Assembly: GCA_023484185.1 (NCBI GenBank)
Contig: JAMDBC010000065.1
Span: 1-12,874 of the forward strand
Direction of reading: 5' to 3'
Source: Chloroflexota bacterium
GTDB taxonomy: Bacteria; Chloroflexota; Anaerolineae; Anaerolineales; Villigracilaceae
DNA: 12,874 nt
Shown here: positions 1 through 7,301 of the stretch, piece after piece
How the letters are laid out: each line of letters opens with the position of its first letter
Position numbering within the stretch: position 1 is the first letter of the stretch
Translations under genes and position numbers: made by a program
The notes under the pieces: model-generated
What the model saw: only the letters and a program-made list of their open reading frames with translations
Database searches by the model: none
What the model was told of the DNA's origin: nothing

Positions 1-339
1 GGCTGGCGAACTAAAGGCCAGCACGGTTGCCACCGCCGCGCCATTATATTGAACGGAAAACGTCCACATCGAATTGAAGACCGCAAGTGTCAGGCCGTAG
101 AATAAGATGAACGGCCAGTGTGGTTTCTCAAGATGGAATCGTTTGCGGCTGAAAAGCAAAAGTCCGGCCAGCATCCCGAACGAAACGAACAGGTCACGCC
201 AAAAGGCCAGCACGAGCGATGGAAGCTGATAATGCGTGCTCAAATAACTGATCAGCACGCCGGTGGTCGACCATAACAGCGTGGCAAGGATGGCGATGAA
301 ATATCCGCGCGAAAACGTGGATGGTGGTTGTATCTTCAT
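1..339 (-). CDS. EamA/DMT-family membrane transporter (N-terminal part)
   Basis: Reading the complement from ATG at 339 gives 113 uninterrupted codons that run off the left edge of the window. The translation is strongly hydrophobic. A first membrane segment at about residues 13-32 carries the LLWSTTGVLIS stretch, a second lies at about 43-63 (LVLAFWRDLFVSFGMLAGL), a charged loop follows (SRKRFHLEKPHW), a third segment is at about 76-90, and a fourth begins at about 101. A TGV/LIS first helix, a WRD second helix and an AAVATVL motif near residue 105 are typical of EamA (drug/metabolite transporter, RhaT-like) half-repeats. The family is made of ten-helix inner-membrane permeases, so roughly the first third is visible. 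The substrate is unknown. No Shine-Dalgarno sequence precedes the ATG. It is transcribed divergently from the c-di-GMP operon. Family call fairly sure; substrate not. Confidence 0.82.
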   Translation of the reverse strand, partial: MKIQPPSTFSRGYFIAILATLLWSTTGVLISYLSTHYQLPSLVLAFWRDLFVSFGMLAGLLLFSRKRFHLEKPHWPFILFYGLTLAVFNSMWTFSVQYNGAAVATVLAFSSPA

Positions 340-348
340 GGCGGCTGG

Positions 349-354
349 ATTGTA
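349..354 (-). promoter_or_regulatory. possible -10 box of the EamA gene (near-leaderless start)
   Basis: On the minus strand TACAAT (5 of 6 to TATAAT) ends 9 nt before the ATG at 339. The base seven positions downstream of it would lie only about 3 nt before the ATG, which would give an almost leaderless transcript. That agrees with the missing Shine-Dalgarno sequence. The -35 region (TTTTCC at 17 nt spacing) is poor, so this is tentative. Confidence 0.3.
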
Positions 355-555
355 ACCCGAAGTCACAGAGCGGAAAAGAATATTGGGTGCATCGGTCACC
401 TGTCGCCCATCGCAAGGCAGACGTTTTGCCGCAGACCCAAGCGCCCTGTCAACTTAAAGAAATTCGCGTTATAGTCAGGCAGAAAGATGGCGGCATCGGC
501 CTCCATGCCGAGCGCAATGCCCACCCGATGCCCGATCTGAACCTGTTGGATTAAA

Positions 556-584
556 TTGACGGGTTGAGTGTCGCTCAGTAAACT
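556..584 (+). promoter_or_regulatory. sigma70-like promoter of the c-di-GMP operon
   Basis: TTGACG (556-561, 5 of 6) and TAAACT (579-584, 4 of 6) are separated by exactly 17 nt. Transcription would begin near 591 and give a leader of about 40 nt that contains the GGAG at 620-623, which lies 8 nt before the ATG at 632. Only the sequence match supports this. Confidence 0.5.
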
Positions 585-631
585 GAAGGTTACTGGTTGT
601 CGTTGAACATCTTGCCCTCGGAGAATCATTT

Positions 632-3600
632 ATGAGCAAGCCCATTCGCATTCTTTACGTAGACGACAATGCGCTCGATCGTGAACTGGTGCGCGGCGCC
701 CTGGAAAAAGAACACGGCGGATTTAAACTTGTTACGGCCACTTCCCACAGAGACTTTGAAAAGGCCCTCGCCAAAGGCGGCTTTGACCTCATCCTGAGCG
801 ATTTCAACATCCCGGGCTTCGAAGGGCTGCAGGTTCTCGAAACGGTCAGGGCCAAAGACTTGAATCTGCCGGTTGTGATCGTGACCGGAACCGGGTCCGA
901 AGAGACCGCGGTTGAAGCCTTGAAACGCGGCGCATCAGATTACATCATCAAAACTCCCAAACATATCCGTCGTCTGCCGCGGGTAATCCACGCCGTGCTC
1001 GAAAAAAAGCAGGCAGAAGAAGCCCAACGTGAGATCGAACAGCAATACCGCACCTTGTTTCAAACAAGCCCCATTGGGATCGGCGTGGCTGACATGCAAG
1101 GCAACCTGTTGACCTTTAATGATGCCATCCTTCTCCCCGGCGGTTATACCCGCGCAGATATCAAAAAAATCGGCGGCGTCGCAGGCTTATATTACGATCC
1201 GAGCCAGCGCAACGAAGCGTTGGCGCTTCTAAAAAAGCAGGGTTTTCTGCGAAACCACCCGGTTCAGTTCAAACGCAAGGATGGCACGGCTTATGATGCT
1301 TTACTCACGCTGACCCCGGTATTTTTTCAGGGGCAAGCGTGCCTCCAAGCCTTAGTGGAGGATATCGCCGAACGCAAGCGGGCGGAAGAAGCGCTTCGGG
1401 ATAGCAACACGAAACTGGAGGGCATATTCAACACCATGATGGATGCTCTCATCACTATGGATGAGAAGCAGAAGATTATCAGCTTCAATCCCGCCGCCGA
1501 GCAAATGTTTGGATGCCCGGCTGACGAAGCCATTGGCCAAACGCTCAACCGCTTTGTTCCTGAACATGTTCGCAAAGAACATGGCCAGTTTGTACGCGCT
1601 TTTGGCCAATCTGCTGCGACCAAACGCTCGATGAGACATCCTTTCTTGGCGTTGACTTGTTTGCGCGCCGATGGCGAGGCGTTTCCGAGCGAAGTCTCCA
1701 TCTCACAAATTGAAATCGGTGGGGAAAAGCTATACACTGCCATCGTGCGCGATGTTACCGAACGCAAGCGGGCGGAGGAAAAAACCCTGCGACTCAACCG
1801 CCTGTATGCCACACTCAGCCAGATCAATCAAGCAATCGTGCGCGTGCGCGAACCGGAAGTCTTGTTCGAAGAAATTTGCCGCGTGGCGGTTGAATTCGGC
1901 CAATTTCGCATGGCATGGATCGGCTTGATGGACGAGACCGATGGACTGGTTAGGCCGGTCAAATTTGCGGGTGAGGAACAGGGCTATCTATCCAGCGTTC
2001 GCATCAAATATATGGATGAGAGCCTGGGACGCGGCCCGGTGGGTACAGCCATCCGTGAGGGGCGCTGCATTGTCTTCCAGGATATCGACACTGATCCGCG
2101 CATGGAGCCGTGGCGTGAGCAGGCTTTATTGCGCGGCTATCGTTCATTGGCGGCAGTACCATTTCGCCGAAATAATGTGGTCATCGGGGCGCTGACTGTG
2201 TATGCGGCAGAGCCTCACGGGTTTGATGTGGATGCCGAGAATTTACTGGAAGAAATAGGGAGCGACATTTCATTTGCGTTGGATTCCATGAATGCTGCGA
2301 AACAGCGCCAGCAAGCCGAGAATGAGCTCAAGCGTTTGAAAGATTTCAATGAGAATCTGATCAACAGCATGGCGGAAGGAATGGTGGTCCAGAATACGGA
2401 TGGATACTTCACCTTTGTAAATCCGGCGACCTCGGCCATGACCGGTTACCCGCCTGAGGAGCTTATCGGTTCGCATTGGACAAAATTCATTCCTGCTGAT
2501 CAGCAGGAAATTATTAAGGAGACTGACAAGCGGCGTCTGGCTGGCGAGGCCTCCCGCTATGAAATAGAATTCCTGCACAAAAGCGGGAAACGAATCCACC
2601 AGCTGGTCAGCGGCAGTCCGCTCTTTGAAAATGGGCAGTTCAATGGCACAATGGCAATTTTCATGGACATCAGCGAACGGGCGCAGGCGCAGGAAAAAAT
2701 ACGAAGATCCGAAGAACAATTGGCAGCTGTGATGGAAGGCAGCCAGTTGGGCTACTCAGACTGGAATATCCAAAAAGGCGAAGTACAAAGGAATGAACAT
2801 TGGGCAGGCATGCTTGGCTATACGTTGCACGAAATTGAAAGCACCTATGATACATGGGAGGAGTTGATCCATCCTGACGACCGCGCCAGAGCCAGGCAGG
2901 CGGTTCAGGATCATCTTGACGGAAAAACGCCCATCCATCATGATGAGTATCGGATGCGCACGAAAGACGGGAACTATCGCTGGATTCTGGATCATGGCAG
3001 GATCATCGAATACGATGCGCAGGGCCGCCCATTGCGAATGACCGCCACGCATACCGACATCACCGAGCGCAAACTGGCCGAGCAGCAGATCGCCAGTCAA
3101 TTCCTGCGCTTGAAAGCCCTGCATCATATCGATACGGCCATTGCATCCAACTTCGATCTGCGCGTCACGCTGGGGACCCTGCTGGATGAGGTGACTTCCC
3201 AGTTGAGAGTTGACGCCGCATCGATTTGCCTGTTCGATAAATATATGCTGACGCTCGAACACATGACGGGCACCGGCTTTTATTCAGGCGCTGGTCACAG
3301 CGCCAAATCGAAGATCTCGGAAAGCCTGGCCGGACGCGCCGTTATTGAACGCCGGATGGTTCACATTCCAGATCTGTCCGCGGCCGATATTGATTCCGTA
3401 AACGCAAACCGCTATCGAAGCGAAAAGTTTGTCTCTTATTATGCCGTGCCATTGATCTCCAAAGGTCAGGTCAAGGGTGTGATGGAACTTCTCCAGCGCG
3501 CGCCGCTCGAAGTCACGTCAGAAAGCATGAATTTTCTGGAAACATTGGCGGAACAGGCGGCCATTGCAATTGATGTTTCCAATCTGTTCAGCGATCTGCA

Positions 3601-4180
3601 AAAGTCCAACATGGAATTGGCTATGGCGTATGACGCCACCATTGAGGGCTGGTCACGCGCCATGGATCTGCGCGATAAGGATACCGAAGGCCATACCCTG
3701 CGAGTGGCCGAGATTGCCATGTTGTTGGCAGACAGACTGGGAATTAGCCAGGAGCAACAGATCAGGATCCGCCGCGGCGCTCTGCTGCATGACATTGGCA
3801 AACTGGGTGTGCCCGACTCAATTCTGCTCAAGCCCGGTAAGCTCACCGATGAGGAATGGGAGATCATGCGCCAGCATCCAACCCTGGCTTATAACATGCT
3901 GCAGCCCATTGATTACCTAAAACCATCGCTCGCTATTCCGTATTGCCATCATGAAAAATGGGACGGCACAGGTTATCCGCGCGGTTTGAGGGGTGAACAA
4001 ATTCCGTTGGATGCGCGCATCTTTGCCGTTGTGGATGTGTGGGACGCCCTGCGGTCAGAACGTCCATACCGCGCCGCCTGGTCACAAAGACAGACGTTTG
4101 ATTACATCCGTGAACAATCTGGCACGCATTTCGATCCGCAGATCGCGGAAGTTTTCTTGGACATGATTGCCAGCTCGTAA
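632..4180 (+). CDS. REC-PAS-PAS-GAF-PAS-PAS-GAF-HD-GYP cyclic-di-GMP phosphodiesterase
   Basis: This 1182-residue soluble protein should hydrolyse cyclic di-GMP under control of many sensory inputs. The N-terminal receiver domain (about 5-125) keeps the acidic pair D11/D12, phospho-acceptor D57, T85 and K107, so a partner histidine kinase, not encoded here, is expected to phosphorylate it. Then come PAS (about 134-248), PAS (260-378), GAF (386-556), PAS (570-685), PAS (695-815, with the FxxLIHPDD-like WEELIHPDD), and GAF (825-985). Most sensor modules end in the D(I/V)(T/S)ER or AER linker. The C-terminal HD-GYP domain (about 1000-1180) has H1021, H1053-D1054 (LLHDIGKLGVPD), H1082, H1106-H1107 and DGTGYP at 1111-1116, so the metal and substrate residues are present. 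No membrane segment or DNA-binding domain is seen. The start is supported by GGAG 8 nt upstream. It is followed after 81 nt by an opposing diguanylate cyclase. The ligands of the PAS and GAF domains cannot be predicted. Confidence 0.93.
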   Translation: MSKPIRILYVDDNALDRELVRGALEKEHGGFKLVTATSHRDFEKALAKGGFDLILSDFNIPGFEGLQVLETVRAKDLNLPVVIVTGTGSEETAVEALKRGASDYIIKTPKHIRRLPRVIHAVLEKKQAEEAQREIEQQYRTLFQTSPIGIGVADMQGNLLTFNDAILLPGGYTRADIKKIGGVAGLYYDPSQRNEALALLKKQGFLRNHPVQFKRKDGTAYDALLTLTPVFFQGQACLQALVEDIAERKRAEEALRDSNTKLEGIFNTMMDALITMDEKQKIISFNPAAEQMFGCPADEAIGQTLNRFVPEHVRKEHGQFVRAFGQSAATKRSMRHPFLALTCLRADGEAFPSEVSISQIEIGGEKLYTAIVRDVTERKRAEEKTLRLNRLYATLSQINQAIVRVREPEVLFEEICRVAVEFGQFRMAWIGLMDETDGLVRPVKFAGEEQGYLSSVRIKYMDESLGRGPVGTAIREGRCIVFQDIDTDPRMEPWREQALLRGYRSLAAVPFRRNNVVIGALTVYAAEPHGFDVDAENLLEEIGSDISFALDSMNAAKQRQQAENELKRLKDFNENLINSMAEGMVVQNTDGYFTFVNPATSAMTGYPPEELIGSHWTKFIPADQQEIIKETDKRRLAGEASRYEIEFLHKSGKRIHQLVSGSPLFENGQFNGTMAIFMDISERAQAQEKIRRSEEQLAAVMEGSQLGYSDWNIQKGEVQRNEHWAGMLGYTLHEIESTYDTWEELIHPDDRARARQAVQDHLDGKTPIHHDEYRMRTKDGNYRWILDHGRIIEYDAQGRPLRMTATHTDITERKLAEQQIASQFLRLKALHHIDTAIASNFDLRVTLGTLLDEVTSQLRVDAASICLFDKYMLTLEHMTGTGFYSGAGHSAKSKISESLAGRAVIERRMVHIPDLSAADIDSVNANRYRSEKFVSYYAVPLISKGQVKGVMELLQRAPLEVTSESMNFLETLAEQAAIAIDVSNLFSDLQKSNMELAMAYDATIEGWSRAMDLRDKDTEGHTLRVAEIAMLLADRLGISQEQQIRIRRGALLHDIGKLGVPDSILLKPGKLTDEEWEIMRQHPTLAYNMLQPIDYLKPSLAIPYCHHEKWDGTGYPRGLRGEQIPLDARIFAVVDVWDALRSERPYRAAWSQRQTFDYIREQSGTHFDPQIAEVFLDMIASS

Positions 4181-4261
4181 TTTGAGTCTGTTTTACCTTT
4201 CGATGCGCTCCAACCGCCGCTGATTTCGCTGGATAGCGCCAAACCCAGCCGGAGAAATAAA

Positions 4262-6505
4262 ATGACAGCCAAAAGGAAATCCGCTCAAAAATCAGCAAAC
4301 ACGAAGACGAAAAAGCTGACAACGCAGGTCGACGACCCACAGCCAGTTTTTCCCGTCGTCCCGGTGGCCGCCTCGATGGACGGATTGGAGGCGCTGCGCG
4401 AATCCGAAGAACGTACCCGTTTATTCCAGGGAATTCTGCGATCTGTTTCGGACGGTATTCTGGCGGTCAATCGTGAGAACCAGGTGCTTTTTTCCAATGA
4501 TCGCTTCGCCCAGATGTGGATGATTCCGCAGGAGATCATGGCTTCCAAAGATGACACTCGCCTGCTTCAATATGTCCTCGATCAATTATCCGACCCGCAG
4601 GTTTTTCTCCAAAAAGTCCAGGACCTGTATTACTCGAACGAAAAGAGTTTCGACACGCTGTACTTCAAAGACGGTAGGGTGTTTGAGCGCCTGTCGCGTC
4701 CCATGCTGGAAGGGACGGAAGTGAGCGGCAGAGTCTGGTCATTTCGCGATGTCAGCCTGCGCAGGCAGATCGAAAAAGAACTGGCGGATTCTGAAGCGGA
4801 ACTGCGCGCCCTGTTCGCCTCCATGCATGATGCAGTGCTGGTCATCGACCGGCAGGGAGTTTACCGCAAGATCGCCCCGACCAATCCCGGCCTGCTGGTT
4901 AAGCCGCCCGATGAACTGCTTGGTATGAATCTGCGGGATATTTTCCCCGCCGAAAAGGCTGTCCTCTTTGGCGGGATTATGCAACAGGTACTGGACACAA
5001 AAAAAACAGCGCAGATCGAATATGAACTTATCATCGCTGGCCGAACCACATGGTTCCAAACCACCATCTCAGCCCTGGATGAAGACAGCACGCTGTGGGT
5101 TGCGCACGATATCACCAATCGCAAGCAGGCTGAAGAAGGCCTGCGCACCGCCGAAGCAAACTACCATTCCATTTTCGAAAATGCAACGGTCGGCATTTAT
5201 CAATCCACGCCGCAGGGACGCTTTCGAAGCGTCAACCCGGTCATGGCGCGCATCTTCGGATTCGATTCCCCGGAAGAAATGCTCAGCAGCATTACCAGCA
5301 TCGAGCAGCAGTATTACGTGGACCCGGCCGACCGTCACAAATTCCAACAGATGATGATGGAAGAGGGGCGAGCACCTGAATTTGTCAGCCTGAACATGCG
5401 CAAGGACGGCTCGCACATCTGGATACAGGAAGACGCCCGCGCCGTAAAGGATGCAAACGGGAACATCCTGTATTACGAGGGCTTCGTCAGCGACATCACC
5501 GAGCGCAAGCAGGCGCAGGAGACGCTGCAGCGCGCCGAGCAACGCTATCGCGGTTTGTTCGAAGATGCGCCGGCCATGTACGTCATCACCCGCGAGGTCG
5601 AGGGTAGCCCTGTGGTGGCGAACTGCAACGAACTATTCTCGCGCACCTTGGGATACAGTCGTGATGAACTGCTGGAGCGGCCGGTGACAGACTTTTACTC
5701 GCCCGCTTCGCGCCTCCAATTGCTCGAAGGCGGCTACCGCCGCGCTCTGGCAGGAGAATTTATGATTGAAGAGCGTGAACTCCTAACCTACGATGGGCAC
5801 GTCGTTCCCGCTATGGTGCGCGCGGTACCCGAGCTTGATGCCGCAGGGCGCGTACTTGGCACCCGGGCCATGTTCGTGGACATCAGCGAGCGAAAGCAGG
5901 CGGAAGAGGAATTGCACCGTATCAAAAACAAGCTCGAAACCCTCAACCTCGAACTCCAGCAGTCGCTGGAGCGCGAAACACTACTGGCCTGCACGGACGG
6001 TTTGACCGGCTTGTACAATCACCGTCACTTCTTCGAACTTGCTGCCCGCGAATTCCACGCCGCCGTACGTCATCAAAGCCCGCTCACTTTCATGATGTTC
6101 GACGTGGATGACTTCAAACGAGTTAACGATATTTTTGGGCATGCCGCCGGTGACAAGCTGATGGTGGAGATGGCGCAGATTGCTGCCGCGCAGGTGCGCG
6201 CCTCCGATATGGTGGCGCGCTACGGCGGGGATGAATTCATAGCCATGCTGCCGCATGCCAGTGCGCAGCAGGCGCTGCCCATCGCGGAGCGCATCCAATC
6301 AGGTGTCAAGGCCATAGGCCTGCAAACCGGCAACGAAGCGTTGACTGTTACGTTGAGCATTGGCATTGCGGAGATGCGGCATGAACCAGTGGACAAGGAT
6401 GTCGAGCGCGTCATCCAGCGCGCAGACAAAGCGTTGTATACAGCAAAACAAAGCGGGCGCAATCGTACTGTGATCTTTGAAGAGGATGAGAAAGGAGCGA
6501 CCTGA
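4262..6505 (+). CDS. multi-PAS diguanylate cyclase (GGDEF)
   Basis: This 747-residue protein should make cyclic di-GMP from two GTP. After a basic, low-complexity N-terminus (residues 1-40, rich in Lys and Ser) it has four PAS modules at about 50-165, 178-290, 298-415 and 425-545. The last three are joined by NRKQAEE-, ERKQAQE- and ERKQAEE-type coiled linkers. A short coiled coil (545-575) leads into the GGDEF domain (about 576-742), which starts with the DGLTGLYNHRHFF signature. The metal-binding FDVDDFK is at 613-619, the active-site motif GGDEF at 655-659, and the inhibitory RxxD I-site (R646-D649) sits at the canonical distance before it. An active, product-inhibited enzyme is therefore expected. 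No transmembrane segment is seen. GGAG lies 7 nt before the ATG, and the 81-nt gap to the phosphodiesterase gene shows no terminator, so the two are probably co-transcribed. AAAGGAG near the 3' end serves the start at 6505. Confidence 0.93.
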   Translation: MTAKRKSAQKSANTKTKKLTTQVDDPQPVFPVVPVAASMDGLEALRESEERTRLFQGILRSVSDGILAVNRENQVLFSNDRFAQMWMIPQEIMASKDDTRLLQYVLDQLSDPQVFLQKVQDLYYSNEKSFDTLYFKDGRVFERLSRPMLEGTEVSGRVWSFRDVSLRRQIEKELADSEAELRALFASMHDAVLVIDRQGVYRKIAPTNPGLLVKPPDELLGMNLRDIFPAEKAVLFGGIMQQVLDTKKTAQIEYELIIAGRTTWFQTTISALDEDSTLWVAHDITNRKQAEEGLRTAEANYHSIFENATVGIYQSTPQGRFRSVNPVMARIFGFDSPEEMLSSITSIEQQYYVDPADRHKFQQMMMEEGRAPEFVSLNMRKDGSHIWIQEDARAVKDANGNILYYEGFVSDITERKQAQETLQRAEQRYRGLFEDAPAMYVITREVEGSPVVANCNELFSRTLGYSRDELLERPVTDFYSPASRLQLLEGGYRRALAGEFMIEERELLTYDGHVVPAMVRAVPELDAAGRVLGTRAMFVDISERKQAEEELHRIKNKLETLNLELQQSLERETLLACTDGLTGLYNHRHFFELAAREFHAAVRHQSPLTFMMFDVDDFKRVNDIFGHAAGDKLMVEMAQIAAAQVRASDMVARYGGDEFIAMLPHASAQQALPIAERIQSGVKAIGLQTGNEALTVTLSIGIAEMRHEPVDKDVERVIQRADKALYTAKQSGRNRTVIFEEDEKGAT

Positions 6506-6564
6506 TGAATTCTCCAAAACCATCCCTCACATGGGACGATCCGTCGAGGGTGACGGACACTTAG
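6505..6564 (+). pseudogene. 5' stub of a lost third operon gene (19 codons)
   Basis: The ATG overlaps the stop codon of the diguanylate cyclase gene (TGATG) and follows AAAGGAG by about 7 nt, a strong translational-coupling arrangement. The frame reads MNSPKPSLTWDDPSRVTDT and then hits TAG at 6562-6564. Such start signals are hard to explain for a 19-residue product but natural for the head of a longer gene. A GGDEF C-terminal fragment on the same strand at 6831-7013 is the best candidate for the tail of the same gene. The join between the two is inferred, since the middle is missing. A genuine small protein is the alternative. Confidence 0.5.
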
Positions 6565-6830
6565 GTTCCCATTCTCTACCGTACACAATCTCTTTATTGA
6601 CAAGTTTCTCTTCCGGCATGGCGCGGCAGACTTTGATGCGCCAGGGCTTTGGAAGTAGTTTTGCTTGTAGTACTTACGCAGAATCGTGTACTTTCATCGC
6701 CAGGTTTTTGAGAGTTTGCCAGGCTTTTGTGGCGTCATTTGATAGATGCTGGCGTCCCGCGTGTCTTGGTGGTTATTTCTGTGTAAGTCCTGACACATTG
6801 TTGTCCACCGTTAGAGGAGTGAAGCTATGA
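6565..6830 (+). other. non-coding filler between the two gene fragments
   Basis: No frame in this stretch gives a recognisable protein, and stops are frequent in the frame of the 6505 stub. The 117-bp palindromic element (6672-6788) occupies its right half. An AGAGGAG sequence at 6812-6818 precedes an ATG at 6827, but that frame yields only 22 codons. The stretch is best read as decayed or replaced gene body. Confidence 0.45.
6672..6788. mobile_element. MITE-like palindromic intergenic element, 117 bp
   Basis: Two 12-bp terminal inverted repeats bracket the element: ACTTACGCAGAA at 6672-6683 and TTCTGTGTAAGT at 6777-6788, matching at 11 of 12 positions. The interior carries an imperfect direct repeat, GCCAGGTTTTT (6699-6709) and GCCAGGCTTTT (6718-6728), two GGCGTC copies (6731-6736 and 6751-6756), and an ACCACCAAGAC motif on the minus strand. 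It codes for nothing, and I see no clear target duplication. It resembles short, non-autonomous dispersed repeats that I associate with Chloroflexota-type genomes, but I cannot confirm copy number from one window. Confidence 0.5.
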
Positions 6831-7013
6831 AAGCAAAATCAGTTTGCAACGCCAAAAGGGGACGCTTTTGTCACACTCAGCCTCGGTGTTGTTAAAATGA
6901 GCCGTGCCTCGCCTGCCGAATCGGCGGAAGATGCATTTCGCCGCGCCGACAATGCCCTGTGCGCTGCTAAACAAACCGGGCGGAATCGCACGATGATCTC
7001 TCGTGAAGAATAA
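6831..7013 (+). pseudogene. C-terminal remnant of a GGDEF domain
   Basis: Sixty codons open directly after an in-frame TGA (6828-6830) and end at TAA (7011-7013). They match the last third of a diguanylate cyclase domain. FVTLSLGVVKM corresponds to TVTLSIGIAEM of the intact neighbour, and RRADNALCAAKQTGRNRTM corresponds to QRADKALYTAKQSGRNRTV. The catalytic GGDEF motif and everything before it are absent, so the piece cannot be active. No start codon with a ribosome binding site exists in this frame near its beginning. Nucleotide divergence from the intact gene points to a separate paralogue rather than a recent duplication. Confidence 0.8.
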
Positions 7014-7034
7014 CAGCAGGAAAGAAAGATACTT

Positions 7035-7121
7035 ATGAAATGGCAAACCGTTATTTTCATTAGCTTACTATCGGCCACTCTGTCGACTTGGAATCCCCGT
7101 AATATTAGCAATAATTCCTAA
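7035..7121 (+). pseudogene. truncated N-terminus of a membrane protein, possibly a 7TM sensor kinase
   Basis: An ATG 21 nt after the GGDEF remnant stop, preceded by AGGAAAG, opens a frame that begins MKWQTVIFISLLSATLS. This is a hydrophobic start resembling the N-terminal seven-helix region found at the head of many Chloroflexota histidine kinases (MxWQ followed by a helix ending in SAxxS). After about residue 17 the character changes abruptly to polar sequence, and the frame stops at TAA (7119-7121) after 28 codons. The changed part lies antisense to the end of the minus-strand gene at 7068-7271. I read it as the head of a fourth operon gene cut by a rearrangement. The kinase assignment is a guess. 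Confidence 0.4.
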
Positions 7122-7271
7122 CGTTCCTGATATAAAAACCCCAATGGCAGATAACGATAATGCCCTCCACCAATTTCTATGATTACGATGAACCTGACAA
7201 TATTTACTACCCCTGACGGCAGTTTTTTCACACTGTGTTCCTTTGGCTGTTTTTGCTGTACATCTTGCCAT
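7068..7271 (-). CDS. small Cys/His-cluster membrane protein (DUF5763-like)
   Basis: This 67-residue protein has a compact N-terminal cluster C4-x9-C14-x10-C25-x2-H28 with the KGTQC and YCQVH signatures. These are typical of the DUF5763 group, which is thought to bind a metal. A basic linker follows, then one hydrophobic helix at about 35-57 (ALSLSAIGVFISGTLGIIAN). A small metal-bound domain anchored in the membrane is the simplest picture; the function is unknown. It begins 30 nt after the stop of the phosphatase gene on the same strand, so it is probably co-transcribed. The ribosome binding site is weak (a GAGAAA-like purine run). The last residues (about SRQSGR) are encoded antisense to the stub at 7035-7121, so the natural C-terminus may have been altered by the junction. 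Confidence 0.68.
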   Translation of the reverse strand: MARCTAKTAKGTQCEKTAVRGSKYCQVHRNHRNWWRALSLSAIGVFISGTLGIIANITGIPSRQSGR

Positions 7272-7301
7272 TGTAAATTCTTTTTTTCTCGCTGTTTCCA
7301 G

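Larger units (their letters stand above)
341..631. other. divergent intergenic region
   Basis: This 291-base stretch separates the minus-strand transporter from the plus-strand c-di-GMP operon. I see no convincing gene in it; the short open frames here are not supported by a ribosome binding site or by a recognisable protein. It holds a plausible plus-strand promoter at 556-584, a weak minus-strand -10 box at 349-354, and a minor 6-bp hairpin (CGGCAT/ATGCCG, 491-496 with 505-510) that has no T-tract. Confidence 0.6.

Noticed and set aside
491..510. CGGCAT/ATGCCG hairpin in the first intergenic region
   Set aside because: The stem is only 6 bp with an 8-nt loop and no T-tract, so it is not a terminator; it is likely chance.
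1327..1827. 166-codon minus-strand frame inside the phosphodiesterase gene
   Set aside because: It is antisense to strongly conserved PAS coding sequence and has low-complexity, Ser/Arg-rich content typical of a shadow frame.
6477..6830. 117-codon plus-strand open frame
   Set aside because: It overlaps the end of the diguanylate cyclase gene out of frame, crosses the palindromic element, and resembles no protein.
6827..6895. 22-codon open frame with AGAGGAG 8 nt ahead (MKAKSVCNAKRGRFCHTQPRCC)
   Set aside because: It overlaps the GGDEF remnant in another frame, and the remnant frame has clear homology. The Cys-rich look is probably a frame artefact.
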